Part shown: positions 51,765 through 60,091 of the stretch, in pieces
How positions within the stretch are numbered: position 1 is the stretch's first letter
Layout: each line of letters begins with the position of its first letter
DNA from: Cuniculiplasma sp052315315
GTDB lineage: Archaea > Thermoplasmatota > Thermoplasmata > Thermoplasmatales > Thermoplasmataceae
Assembly: GCA_052315315.1 (NCBI GenBank)
Contig: JBLSDE010000007.1
Span: 1 to 62,204 of the forward strand
DNA length: 62,204 nucleotides
Reading direction: 5' to 3'
Notes under the pieces: model-generated
What the model was told of the DNA's origin: nothing
Database searches by the model: none
The model's input: the letters and a program-made list of their open reading frames with translations, nothing else
Position numbers and translations under genes: made by a program

Positions 51765-53090
51765 ATGCAAATAATAGAACTAAAATACTTAAAAAAACCT
51801 GATATAAAGTATAGAAATAGAACCTATGGTGATAAATACCGAATATTAAGCCTTCTTCCATATGAGAACCCGGTGTTATCTGATTTTGTAGTCATAGACT
51901 TAACAGCTGGGTCAAATTTAAACGGGCAAATTATTAATGATTTCTTCGACGCAGGAAATGATTTATTCCCACTTAAGTCAAATCGAATAAAGAAATTTTC
52001 CGATTTCTACAATAAGCAAATACATTTTAACATCGTTAACTCAAAACAAGACGACCTACCTGATCTAATAAATAATTATTCTAATAAGATCATAATTGTA
52101 ATTCACGAGGGAAAAATTGAGGACCACAACTATTATAAAAGCAAGATAAATGCGATTATTAACAACTCAAGAATTCAATTTATAGATTACAGTCATCTTA
52201 AGGGAAATTCTTATCAGAAATATAATATCTGGGTGCAGTTGATTGCAAAATGTGAGGGGACACCTTGGATAGTAGACAACAGTTCCCAGCAATTTATAGA
52301 TAATGACACCCTAATCATCGGTATTTCGTTTTCTACATTTAACAAAGAGTTAACCTATGGTGTTGCTCATTTTTTGGATGCAAACAACATGGTTCAGGAA
52401 ATCATTCTGCAAAAAATAAAAAGAGATCCTAGGAAGAGGTATCTCTATCTAAACACCGATGAATTCAGCGAAATTATGAGGCAAGGTTTGAATTGGTTTA
52501 AAACTAAACATAATGACTTTAGTATGGAAAATAAAGCTGTGAAAATATTTATTTACAAATCTACACCATTGCATGCGGAGGAAAAAAAGTCTATAGAGCA
52601 GATGAGAAACAATCCTAAACACCTCGGTTACGATAATATAGAATTTTCACATGTACACATAAAATCAGAAAATTTTGGGATTCCTAGGATATATGATACA
52701 TCTAATTATGGCACTGCTTATCAATACATGCCAAAGCAAGGTGTATGTTTAGAAATTATTCCAGATAATTTGAGTCAAAATGGTTTCGGATTTCGCGGAG
52801 ATATAATACTCGGAACTACGGGTATGTATAGTCAAGGGTTCGGTAAATTTGGGGGTACTAAGGGAACACCAAAACCTCTGTTCATGGCTGTTCACTCGTC
52901 TTTAAAGGATCCTATTGAAAGCATAGAAAATCAAGTCATGGCTATGACAAATATGGACTGGGAGTTTACAGGCGCTAATTACCGCAATCCTTTTATCTTG
53001 AAATATACAAACAGAATTGCAAATTTGTTGCACTATATGCAGGACGTAACGAATATAAAACCTATCATAGATATTAGGGACCTGATGTAG
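51765..53090 (+). CDS. Short prokaryotic Argonaute (MID-PIWI only), catalytically inactive
   Basis: ATG 51765 after AAAAAGGTG gives 441 residues, and a GTG one codon earlier is open. Residues about 1-170 are a MID domain with the YK-type 5'-phosphate pocket: Tyr123 and Lys127 (HNYYKSKIN), Gln138 and Lys162 (QLIAKCEGTPWIV). Residues 175-441 are a PIWI domain, with LIIGISFS, then KIFIYKSTPLHAEE, HVHIKSENFGIPRIYD, MAVHSSLKDPIESI and NPFILKYTNRIANLLHYM. Catalytic Asp of the DEDX set is absent: Ser187 replaces it in GIS, and the second and last positions are also changed. Length and plan match Archaeoglobus AfAgo and Sulfolobus SiAgo. Guide-directed sensing without cutting is expected. Confidence 0.9.
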   Translation: MQIIELKYLKKPDIKYRNRTYGDKYRILSLLPYENPVLSDFVVIDLTAGSNLNGQIINDFFDAGNDLFPLKSNRIKKFSDFYNKQIHFNIVNSKQDDLPDLINNYSNKIIIVIHEGKIEDHNYYKSKINAIINNSRIQFIDYSHLKGNSYQKYNIWVQLIAKCEGTPWIVDNSSQQFIDNDTLIIGISFSTFNKELTYGVAHFLDANNMVQEIILQKIKRDPRKRYLYLNTDEFSEIMRQGLNWFKTKHNDFSMENKAVKIFIYKSTPLHAEEKKSIEQMRNNPKHLGYDNIEFSHVHIKSENFGIPRIYDTSNYGTAYQYMPKQGVCLEIIPDNLSQNGFGFRGDIILGTTGMYSQGFGKFGGTKGTPKPLFMAVHSSLKDPIESIENQVMAMTNMDWEFTGANYRNPFILKYTNRIANLLHYMQDVTNIKPIIDIRDLM

Positions 53091-53757
53091 TTATTTTTAA
53101 CCTTTTCAAAACTAAATCTTTATTGCCGGGAATGCCTATGGTTATTTCATCCACATCCTTAAAAATTTTCTCGATTTGCTCTCTAATAATTTTATACCTA
53201 TCATAACTATTTAGAGCGGATAAATTTCTGAATTGTTGCAAAGATAGCCCACCTGTATTTCTATGTTTTATATCAGTTATAAGCAGGACTGAATTTGATA
53301 TAAGCTGACCAGAAATAACTATTTTTAAATATCTCTCTATATCGCTAGTTTGATTATTTCCAGAGATTGGGATACATATATCTGATTTTTCCCTACGACC
53401 TCCTCTGGTTTTTCTTAGGATAGATTCTCTTATAATGCGACGGAAAATATACTCATTTTCTTCCATTGATAAGTTCATATTTTCGACTTTTAAATTGCTA
53501 TTGATCAAATGTGAAGGGCATATCTTTTGGAGTGCAGAAGAAAAAGATGTTAGTATACTGGAATCACCACCATTAGAACAGAATATAAATCTATTTTTTG
53601 ATATGACGTAAGGTATGTGTAATTTAAATTGGTTTATCTCTTTATACAGAGACCATTGATTTATATCTGGATAATTATGAGCAACAATACTATAATCCAC
53701 ATAGTGCACATTTATTTGATCGTAAGGCTCCGATATGTATGTGAGTGTCTCTATCAT
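53074..53757 (-). CDS. Putative Argonaute N-L1-L2-like partner (AfAgo-N / Aga1-type)
   Basis: This 227-residue protein is encoded tail to tail with the short Argonaute, overlapping it by 17 nt. Its start overlaps the stop of the membrane-protein gene (ATGA at 53754-53757). I cannot find a strong motif. The composition (YIFRRIIRESILRKTRGG, then YLKIVISGQLISNSVLLITDIKHR) fits an alpha/beta N-domain plus linker. Size and adjacency match the separate N-L1-L2 protein that completes AfAgo and the Aga1 partner of SiAgo. The assignment depends on context. A PAZ-free partner that lets the Argonaute bind guides is the inference. Confidence 0.6.
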   Translation of the reverse strand: MIETLTYISEPYDQINVHYVDYSIVAHNYPDINQWSLYKEINQFKLHIPYVISKNRFIFCSNGGDSSILTSFSSALQKICPSHLINSNLKVENMNLSMEENEYIFRRIIRESILRKTRGGRREKSDICIPISGNNQTSDIERYLKIVISGQLISNSVLLITDIKHRNTGGLSLQQFRNLSALNSYDRYKIIREQIEKIFKDVDEITIGIPGNKDLVLKRLKITTSGP

Positions 53758-54842
53758 TTTTCATCATCTTCTGGTATTATCTTGAAATCTTTTCTATCCA
53801 GTAAACCTAAAAAAAGGCTTATAACTCCTCCTATAAGTGATGCTACGTATTGATTAGTCAACAAACCAAATATAAAAATCGATGCTAGGGCAGACACAGT
53901 AGCAGTCAAAAATATAATTTTTCTATTTTTTTTATTTAAATACGATTTCTCAAACGTGATTGGTTCCTTATAGTTTTTGAGGACTTCTGCTTGTCTTAGC
54001 AAACTTGGATTCACAATGGATAGTTTATCCCAGTTCAATAATTTGGATACCATGAGAAAATTCACAATCTTAATAGGATTCATCTGAACATAATCTGAAT
54101 TCTCCATTTCAAGAGACAGATTGAACAAATTATAGTAAAACTCAGGGTTTATGAAGGCCGTAACAATTTCAGAGTAATAATTTTCTGGGGATTCTATAAA
54201 GGGTAGCGCGACTATTTTTTCTAGGCTGCTTACGTTACCGCTTGAAACAAGTTTGTTTCCAATAAGTTTTGCATTATTTGAATCAAATTTTTTTCCTGTT
54301 ATCATTAAAGCTAGATAATAATTTAACCTGAAGATTATCTCATCTATATTTTCTTTACTAGTGATATTTAGTACCTTCTTATAAATTTCATCATTACTTA
54401 CGCCACCTAAACTTGTATTACTCGTCAGTAATCCCAAGACAAACGCAAGATTTTCTGGTAAAATATAAGAAGAGTGTCCTTTAATGTCTAAGTAAAATCT
54501 CATCTTTTTGAAATTCTCTACAGTTTCCGCAAATATTTCATTATTATTTTCATAATTTGCTTTTATGAATGAATATATACTATATTTTAGCGCAACATCT
54601 ATGCTGGGATTCGTTGATACTTCTTCCTTAGAAATTATATATTCTTTCTCCATAGAATTTCTGTCAGGCAGTTCATTTTTGAATTTATACATGTAAAAAT
54701 AGGCGTATGCTTTGTCTATATCTTTTAAGTTATATGAGATAAAGTTAGAAATTACATGATCAAATAATGTAAAAGGCCCAGAAAATGGAACAAAAACATT
54801 TGGTCTTTCATTCTCATGTATCCTCTCTTTATTCAATTGCAT
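53754..54842 (-). CDS. Membrane protein with two C-terminal helices, candidate Aga2-like effector
   Basis: ATG 54842 gives 362 residues and a frame start at 54911 is also open. The first 300 residues are soluble, helical and rich in Asn, Glu and Lys, without known motif. Near the end come two transmembrane helices (about residues 307-327, IIFLTATVSALASIFIFGLL, and about 330-347, VASLIGGVISLFLGLL), then an acidic tail. A large soluble domain ahead of two C-terminal helices, in an operon with the Argonaute partner, is the plan expected for a membrane effector such as Aga2 of Sulfolobus islandicus, which permeabilises the membrane when Argonaute detects an invader. Toxicity is not shown by sequence. 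Confidence 0.65.
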   Translation of the reverse strand: MQLNKERIHENERPNVFVPFSGPFTLFDHVISNFISYNLKDIDKAYAYFYMYKFKNELPDRNSMEKEYIISKEEVSTNPSIDVALKYSIYSFIKANYENNNEIFAETVENFKKMRFYLDIKGHSSYILPENLAFVLGLLTSNTSLGGVSNDEIYKKVLNITSKENIDEIIFRLNYYLALMITGKKFDSNNAKLIGNKLVSSGNVSSLEKIVALPFIESPENYYSEIVTAFINPEFYYNLFNLSLEMENSDYVQMNPIKIVNFLMVSKLLNWDKLSIVNPSLLRQAEVLKNYKEPITFEKSYLNKKNRKIIFLTATVSALASIFIFGLLTNQYVASLIGGVISLFLGLLDRKDFKIIPEDDEK

Positions 54843-54990
54843 TTTATTCCCTCTTAAACACATACTAAAGTAACAATACTCTTTTAATAATAAATATAAA
54901 TATTTGTTCAATACTTAAAGTTATGGAAAATAGATAAATTGCAATATTTCTAATGCAGTTGCATATCTTCCGGCATCTCCTTCAAACTTT

Positions 54991-55761
54991 CTAATTACTC
55001 CGGAAATTATAGTAAAACAATTCGATCCTCTTCGTTTTTTCACCCAATCTGCCATTTATTCCGTAATTCGTATACTCCTTCTTCAAGTTAGATTTTCCAA
55101 AGATCTTCTGGATGAATTCATCATCATTTATGTTTAACAGATATTTTCCCTTAATTTGGCCTAAAATATCTCTTAAATCGATAAAATCGCTATCCTCCAT
55201 CTCATATTCATACAATCCCTTGATATTGTGATACGGAGGATCAAGATAGAAGAAAGTCCTCTCGGAATCATACCTTTTAATGAGATCCCTGAAGTCAAGT
55301 CTCTCGATGGTCCATAATCTTATCTCATCATAGATGGAATTGATTATATCCCCTGCCTTCAGAAGTTTTAGTGATTTATTCCTCTTGGTCGAATAGGAAT
55401 ATGATTTGCCCTGGCCGTTAAAGGAAAGAATATTCCTGTATATGTATCGAAAAGCATTTTCTATGGGATCCTCAGTTCTTTCCATGTATTTCAGGAACAG
55501 CTCCCTGGAATTCAAAATGTAATCAAGTTTCTCAATTACTTTATTCCGATTATTCCTCACTTCCTCAAAGAAGTTGACAAGATCCGCATTTAGGTCGTTA
55601 TACACCTTTATCCTGGCGTCCGCATTCATGAGTACTTTGCCTGATCCCCCGAATACGTCAACAAGGGTCGTTTTCTTCGCATCATTGATAATTTTAAGGA
55701 TATCCGGAAGCATGTAATACTTCCCGCCGGGATACGCTATAAGAGATTTGTAAGAGTTCAC
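54991..55761 (-). CDS. DNA adenine-N6 methyltransferase (D12 class, Dam-like)
   Basis: The 256-residue enzyme shows AYPGGKYYMLPDI at the SAM-binding start, VDVFGGSGKVLM (about residues 34-45) and the catalytic DPPY at 174-177 (FFYLDPPYHNIKGL). This is the plan of D12-class adenine methylases. No cognate nuclease is next to it, so it may act alone, protecting the element or marking its DNA. The nearest nuclease-like gene is the PD-(D/E)XK protein at 56129. The target sequence is unknown. Confidence 0.9.
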   Translation of the reverse strand: MNSYKSLIAYPGGKYYMLPDILKIINDAKKTTLVDVFGGSGKVLMNADARIKVYNDLNADLVNFFEEVRNNRNKVIEKLDYILNSRELFLKYMERTEDPIENAFRYIYRNILSFNGQGKSYSYSTKRNKSLKLLKAGDIINSIYDEIRLWTIERLDFRDLIKRYDSERTFFYLDPPYHNIKGLYEYEMEDSDFIDLRDILGQIKGKYLLNINDDEFIQKIFGKSNLKKEYTNYGINGRLGEKTKRIELFYYNFRSN

Positions 55762-55853
55762 GGATCCATAACCTAGTCAGATAAATGTCTTTGTGTTTTC
55801 GCATAATTGTATGCATCTGAAAATCCTTATATTCACTGAATTAATGGAATTTT

Positions 55854-56009
55854 ATGGACACTTCACTCAGGGTCGATATGGAAACTCTTCTTTTACTCAA
55901 GGAAATCAAAGCAAGGATGGAAAGGGAGCACGTAAGGCCATTGTCCTATGATTTTGTATTGAAAGAACTGATTGATAGGGCCGAAAGAAAAATAATTATC
56001 GTAAATTGA
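55854..56009 (+). CDS. Small ribbon-helix-helix/antitoxin-like protein, 51 aa
   Basis: ATG 55854 to TGA 56007-56009 encodes 51 residues beginning MDTSLRVDMETLLLLKEIK and including RPLSYDFVLKELIDRA. A short strand, a helix, a turn and a second helix with the SYDFVLKELI spacing resemble VapB-type or other RHH antitoxins. It ends where the open frame of the nuclease-like gene begins, so the pair may be an antitoxin and its partner. The family is not certain. Confidence 0.55.
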   Translation: MDTSLRVDMETLLLLKEIKARMEREHVRPLSYDFVLKELIDRAERKIIIVN

Positions 56010-56128
56010 TGTTATTTTTTATTCCCAAGAGAGGAAAGCCTCAGCTTCATTTCCTCAATTCGGTAAATGAATTTATAGATACAGGTAGAAGTGCTAAGCT
56101 TTATCTATACTTAAAATATGAATTATAT

Positions 56129-56608
56129 ATGAGTTCAAACCACCTTGAAGAACTAGCAAAGGAATATTATGAGTATAAAGGGTATTTCGTAAGACCTAAC
56201 GTGCATGTCGGTAAGCGTGAAGATGGCGGATACAATGGAGAAATAGACCTTTTGGCATACCATCCAGCAAAAAGGGAATTACTCCATGTTGAATGTTCAA
56301 TGGATTCTGGAAACAAGAGTAGTGAAGAGGAAATGGCGGAAAAAAAATTTCACATGGATATTGATGATTATAAAAGAATAATGCCATTTGACTTCAATAA
56401 CATAAGGAAAATATACATAATAGGACAAACCAAAGGACAAAATGAAATAAAAATGCCTCGAGACGTTGAACATATAAGTGTAGGACCATTTATAAAAGAA
56501 GTTTATAATGACCTCCCTGCAGACATCATGAATGAAATAGTGCCCGAGGTTTATCCATTATTACGATCAATTCAACTTGTTAAATGGGCAAAGCCGGAAA
56601 AATCATAA
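56129..56608 (+). CDS. PD-(D/E)XK-like protein with an altered active site
   Basis: ATG 56129 gives 159 residues (MSSNHLEELAKEYYEYKGYF), and the frame is open from 56006. The block NGEIDLLAYHPAKRELLHVEC has the order of a restriction-endonuclease-like fold: Glu38 and Asp40, then Glu55. The expected ExK lysine is Ser57 instead (ECS), which could weaken or change activity. A role as nuclease, nickase or binding-only protein is open. It follows the small antitoxin-like gene. A minus-strand RHH remnant lies just downstream. Confidence 0.6.
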   Translation: MSSNHLEELAKEYYEYKGYFVRPNVHVGKREDGGYNGEIDLLAYHPAKRELLHVECSMDSGNKSSEEEMAEKKFHMDIDDYKRIMPFDFNNIRKIYIIGQTKGQNEIKMPRDVEHISVGPFIKEVYNDLPADIMNEIVPEVYPLLRSIQLVKWAKPEKS

Positions 56609-56612
56609 AAGA

Positions 56613-56705
56613 TCAAGTTTGCCCTTCAATGATCTTGTCCATCATTATTATTGCTTCACTGGGAAGCTGGACTGTTTCATATGTAGGTTTCTTCTTTTGG
56701 GCCAT
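56613..56705 (-). pseudogene. Truncated ribbon-helix-helix antitoxin remnant
   Basis: A 30-codon frame (ATG 56703-56705 to TGA 56613-56615) encodes MAQKKKPTYETVQLPSEA followed by IIMMDKIIEGQT. The strand and first helix (Y-x-T-V-x-L-P-x-x-x-I-x-x-x-D-K-I-I) look like the start of a CopG/VapB-type RHH protein, but the second helix is missing. I read it as a truncated gene. It could also be a functional short peptide. Confidence 0.4.
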
Positions 56706-56823
56706 GAAGAACTTATCGATAACGGATATATAAGTGATAAAGTCAAATAAGTTCTCACTTATTATTGCCATAAGAAAGAAAAGATTTTTAGCCTAGACGG
56801 ACTATGATTTTTGGTGAGTAAAT

Positions 56824-57015
56824 TTGGTGGATAGAGAAAGCAGAATATCTATGGGGAAGAGCGTAATAGACATTGCTTGGCATTACTACGCAGGATTAAG
56901 GAAAATCCCTCTTGAAGAAGCACAAGAAAAGTTTAATCAATATCTGTTTGCCGAGGATCCTTTGATAGAGTCCGCCCTTAGGATGGCCGAGAGAGAGGTA
57001 ATGAAAGGGATTTAG
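56824..57015 (+). CDS. Small acidic/basic helical protein of unknown function (63 aa)
   Basis: The frame is open from TTG 56824 (GTG at 56827 and ATG at 56848 are alternatives) to the stop at 57013-57015. The product includes ISMGKSVIDIAWHYYAGLRK followed by two helices ending ESALRMAEREVMKGI. It is helical and contains no cysteine. I cannot assign a family. It may be a small regulator like others on this element. Confidence 0.4.
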   Translation: MVDRESRISMGKSVIDIAWHYYAGLRKIPLEEAQEKFNQYLFAEDPLIESALRMAEREVMKGI

Positions 57016-57179
57016 ACTTAATTAACAATATTTTGTTATAACTAACTAAATATCCCTGTCAGAATGTTAGGAAGTTTCAATCTCGTGGCCGATATAAAAA
57101 CTTAATTTACAGAGAAAGGGAGAGTATGTAATAATAACTGTTTCGAGAATGAAATTAATGAGAAAGGCGATGACATCGT

Positions 57180-57932
57180 ATGAATATTGCTGAAATAGAA
57201 AGGAAAGAGGAGGAATATCTAAACCATATTGAATACTTTGCGAGGGAAAATCTTTTTTGGTTATTGGGACGTCTAAAATCAAAAAACGAAATAAAGTCTG
57301 ATTGGATAGATATTTTTAAGACAACTGCAAGATACAAATATGAGAAATCATCTGAACTTGATGTAGGCGCTGAAAGGGTGTTCCATAATCTATTTGGAAG
57401 GTTTAATATGTTATTGGTAAATTCAACCCCAATAGGCTCAGATTTAATGTTTGAGACGTATGATGCCATAATTCACGTAGACATAAAAACTACTACTGAC
57501 TCCAACCCAGCCGACTTCGGTGGCAAAATTCAAATTGGACAAAACCAAACATCATACAGTATCAATATGACAAAGAGAGGGAATACATACCCATTTAAGG
57601 CGAGTTTACCTCAGATTTATTCAAACGGTAAGGTTTGTTTGACGTATATTATTCAGATAATCTATAACAATGACGAGGACCAACCAAAAATAATGTCCTT
57701 ATTCTCAATTCCGAATGGTGCATTGTATAGTACCTATGGCGACTGTGTAAACGCAGGTAAACACAAAAAAGAACTGAATAAATTAAATTCTCGTGGAGAT
57801 ATAAGGTTTGCATATAAGGATGCAAATAGATTTGAAAACCTTGATGGTAAACCTAGCAGGATAAGAGTCCTATACCCAGATAATCCCAGTAAGGAAGTTC
57901 TACTTAGATACCTTGGAATTCCTAAGTTATAG
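57180..57932 (+). CDS. Type II restriction endonuclease candidate
   Basis: The 250-residue protein has the PD-(D/E)XK order: Asp88 in IGSDLMFETYD, Asp95, then Asp101-Ile-Lys103 in IIHVDIKTTTD. The rest is alpha/beta with no other known domain. Its stop is one nt from the end of the convergent methyltransferase gene at 57933-59222, so the two form a natural restriction-modification pair. The recognised sequence is unknown. Confidence 0.8.
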   Translation: MNIAEIERKEEEYLNHIEYFARENLFWLLGRLKSKNEIKSDWIDIFKTTARYKYEKSSELDVGAERVFHNLFGRFNMLLVNSTPIGSDLMFETYDAIIHVDIKTTTDSNPADFGGKIQIGQNQTSYSINMTKRGNTYPFKASLPQIYSNGKVCLTYIIQIIYNNDEDQPKIMSLFSIPNGALYSTYGDCVNAGKHKKELNKLNSRGDIRFAYKDANRFENLDGKPSRIRVLYPDNPSKEVLLRYLGIPKL

Positions 57933-59222
57933 TTACGCAAATTCAACCCTACCGCATCTTTTTTCTATTATCCTGGAATAATCTCTATTGAGTTCTATCC
58001 CAATACTTCTACGTTTTAGAGACTTTGCAACCTTTAGCGTGGTCCCACTACCGGCAAAAGGATCTAGGACTATCCCACCTTCAGGAGATGCGGAGAGTAT
58101 AATTCTTCTCGGAAGCTCCTCAGGGAATACTGCAAAATGGCTATCCTTTATTTTCGCCGTAGGGAAATCCCATACATCTCCTGGATTTTTGCCTAACGGA
58201 TTTGCTTTAACCGTCTGAAGTACGTAATGCTCTTTTGTCATTATAATGTCATATTCATTTTCCTTAATCCCAAGTATATCTTTGAGTTTAAACCAGTCCT
58301 CAGGCTTTGGCAAAGTTCTTCCTCCTTTGTCCAGTCTAAACCAGTGTCCTGCTGTGTCCTTATAACCAAAAATTTCATCGATTTCTTTACTGGATATTCC
58401 TTTCATTTCCCGATATTTTCTAAGGAGTTGTATGATTTCAACTTCTAAATCATCGCTAATTTTATGCACTCTTTGTCTAGAGTATGATTCCCCATTTACT
58501 GATAATCTTGCCCCGGGTGATGCGCCCAAATTGATTTTATTGGTGCTTTTGAACTTCCCGTTATATTCCTTCATCTTCCTAATCCTATCAGGATATTGAC
58601 TTAAGCGTTCATACTCCTCTATGCTCAGAGTTAGTGGGAGTTCTGTCTTCATTTTTGTGACACTTGGTATTCTGATAGGATCCAAGTTAAAAAAATAATC
58701 TGGGGTCAGGTAATTATCCGGATCTTTTACGAAAAAGAAGATTGGTTCATAATTATTGGAGAACCTGTCTTTAAGTGAAGATGGCATAGGATTCGTCTTG
58801 TGCCATATGATTATATTTCTTAAAGCCCAACCATCGGATTGCATCTTCAGTGCCAGTTTAAATGGTATCATTTGGAGATTCTTATCTACGTATTTGTCCC
58901 CTATGTTTAAGAAAAATGAGCCCGTTTCCTTTATTACTCTCCTTAATTCACTAAAAACCAACGATAGTTTATCTATATATTCATTTGGATCCTTTTCCGT
59001 GCCAATTTGGCCTTTTATGCCGTAATCCCTCTGACCCCAATATGGGGGGGACGTTACTGCCAGATCTATTGAATTATTTGGGATGCTTTTTAATTTATCA
59101 ATAACATCCCCTATCAGTATAAGAGGCGTAAGGCTTTGAGGTAAGGTGATTGACCTATGGTCATTGGACCTGAATTCATCTCTCCTAAATGCATCCAAAA
59201 TACTATTTATATTTTCTGCCAT
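57933..59222 (-). CDS. Type II DNA methyltransferase (TSPPYW class)
   Basis: The 429-residue enzyme has the catalytic block VTSPPYWGQRDYG (residues 56-68), at the N-terminal side, and the SAM-binding block LDPFAGSGTTLKVA starting near residue 387, the beta-class order. SPPY with Trp after it is common in N4-cytosine methylases, though N6-adenine enzymes share the motif. A long insert (about residues 190-360) includes a helical, HTH-like part (RKYREMKGISSKEIDEIFGY). The convergent restriction nuclease is its likely partner. Confidence 0.9.
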   Translation of the reverse strand: MAENINSILDAFRRDEFRSNDHRSITLPQSLTPLILIGDVIDKLKSIPNNSIDLAVTSPPYWGQRDYGIKGQIGTEKDPNEYIDKLSLVFSELRRVIKETGSFFLNIGDKYVDKNLQMIPFKLALKMQSDGWALRNIIIWHKTNPMPSSLKDRFSNNYEPIFFFVKDPDNYLTPDYFFNLDPIRIPSVTKMKTELPLTLSIEEYERLSQYPDRIRKMKEYNGKFKSTNKINLGASPGARLSVNGESYSRQRVHKISDDLEVEIIQLLRKYREMKGISSKEIDEIFGYKDTAGHWFRLDKGGRTLPKPEDWFKLKDILGIKENEYDIIMTKEHYVLQTVKANPLGKNPGDVWDFPTAKIKDSHFAVFPEELPRRIILSASPEGGIVLDPFAGSGTTLKVAKSLKRRSIGIELNRDYSRIIEKRCGRVEFA

Positions 59223-59285
59223 CCTTTCTTCCCTCTATTTTCAACTTTTATTAGTATATTGCCATTACATTTCGCCATCATGATT

Positions 59286-59927
59286 TTATCTCACCCTCCC
59301 CATAAACTCAGATGTATCCATTCCTGTTATCTGAGTGTAAATGCTCGTAGTGAACACCGATGAATGGCCCATCCACTGCTGCAGAATATTCAATGGCACA
59401 TTGTCCAGCACAGCCTTAACTGCGAAGGTATGCCGAAACTTATGTGCATGAATCTTAAACCCTAGTTTCTCCTGCATCTTCTTGAAATAGACGTCTACAA
59501 CCTGTCTGCTTACCGGGAATAAAGGTTCCTCAGATTTTGTTGATATGTTCATGTCCAGAAGATATTGCATGTAAGTATCCCTCAGCTCCGAATGCAATGG
59601 TATGATTCGATACTTCTCCTTCCGAATTCCTGTTTTCTTATCCTTTCCCTGTTTCAAGGTCTTCATTCTAATTGAATTTGTGGCCAAATTTACATCTGAA
59701 GGTTTAACCAGAAGTACTTCATCTATCCTTGCACCGGTTCGATATAAGAATTCAACCAGGAGAAAGTATCTCTTATGCTTGTCTGATCTCCTTATGTCAT
59801 TGTTAATCTTTTCAGAGATCTCTTGAAAGATCTTTTGAACTTCATCATCTGAAAAGAAATCTATGGAGAGAGATCTTCCAGTTGACTGGATCATCATGTT
59901 CTTTGGGATCGGGATCAGAGAACCCAT
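59286..59927 (-). CDS. Second tyrosine recombinase (short form)
   Basis: The 213-residue protein contains only a catalytic domain: Arg67 in YRTGARIDEVL, His162-x2-Arg165 in HAHKFRHTF, His188 in MGHSSV and nucleophile Tyr197 in TTSIYTQ. The N-terminal core-binding domain present in the first integrase is absent. It could resolve dimers, promote a separate excision or be a second element's integrase. It is unrelated to the tRNA-Lys integrase beyond family motifs. Palindromes and direct repeats lie directly upstream (59929-60064). Confidence 0.9.
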   Translation of the reverse strand: MGSLIPIPKNMMIQSTGRSLSIDFFSDDEVQKIFQEISEKINNDIRRSDKHKRYFLLVEFLYRTGARIDEVLLVKPSDVNLATNSIRMKTLKQGKDKKTGIRKEKYRIIPLHSELRDTYMQYLLDMNISTKSEEPLFPVSRQVVDVYFKKMQEKLGFKIHAHKFRHTFAVKAVLDNVPLNILQQWMGHSSVFTTSIYTQITGMDTSEFMGRVR

Positions 59928-59928
59928 A

Positions 59929-60064
59929 ACATGACAATATGTTAGTCTTTAAATAGGTTTGTGATTAGACAGTTAAGAGATCTCTTTCCCCGTACAGGAA
60001 GAGTATATAAAGAAATCAATCAAACTGAAACCATGACATGACAAAATGTATATTTTGACATGTC
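59929..60064. repeat. Cluster of direct and inverted repeats upstream of the second recombinase
   Basis: ACATGACAATATGT at 59929-59942 and ACATGACAAAATGT at 60036-60049 are a direct repeat (13/14). A perfect 12-bp palindrome AAGAGATCTCTT lies at 59975-59986. An inverted repeat with 13-bp arms (one mismatch) and a 4-nt loop runs from 60035 to 60064. A TATA-like TATTTAAA for the recombinase lies near 59949-59957. These could be operators or recombinase sites. No gene is in this stretch. Confidence 0.6.
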
Positions 60065-60091
60065 TTAAAATTTGCTTAAATTTGGACCTTT

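Noticed and set aside
53074..53090. Overlap of Argonaute and partner genes as a possible frameshift fusion
   Set aside because: The genes are on opposite strands, so no fusion protein is possible. The overlap affects only the 3' ends of the transcripts.
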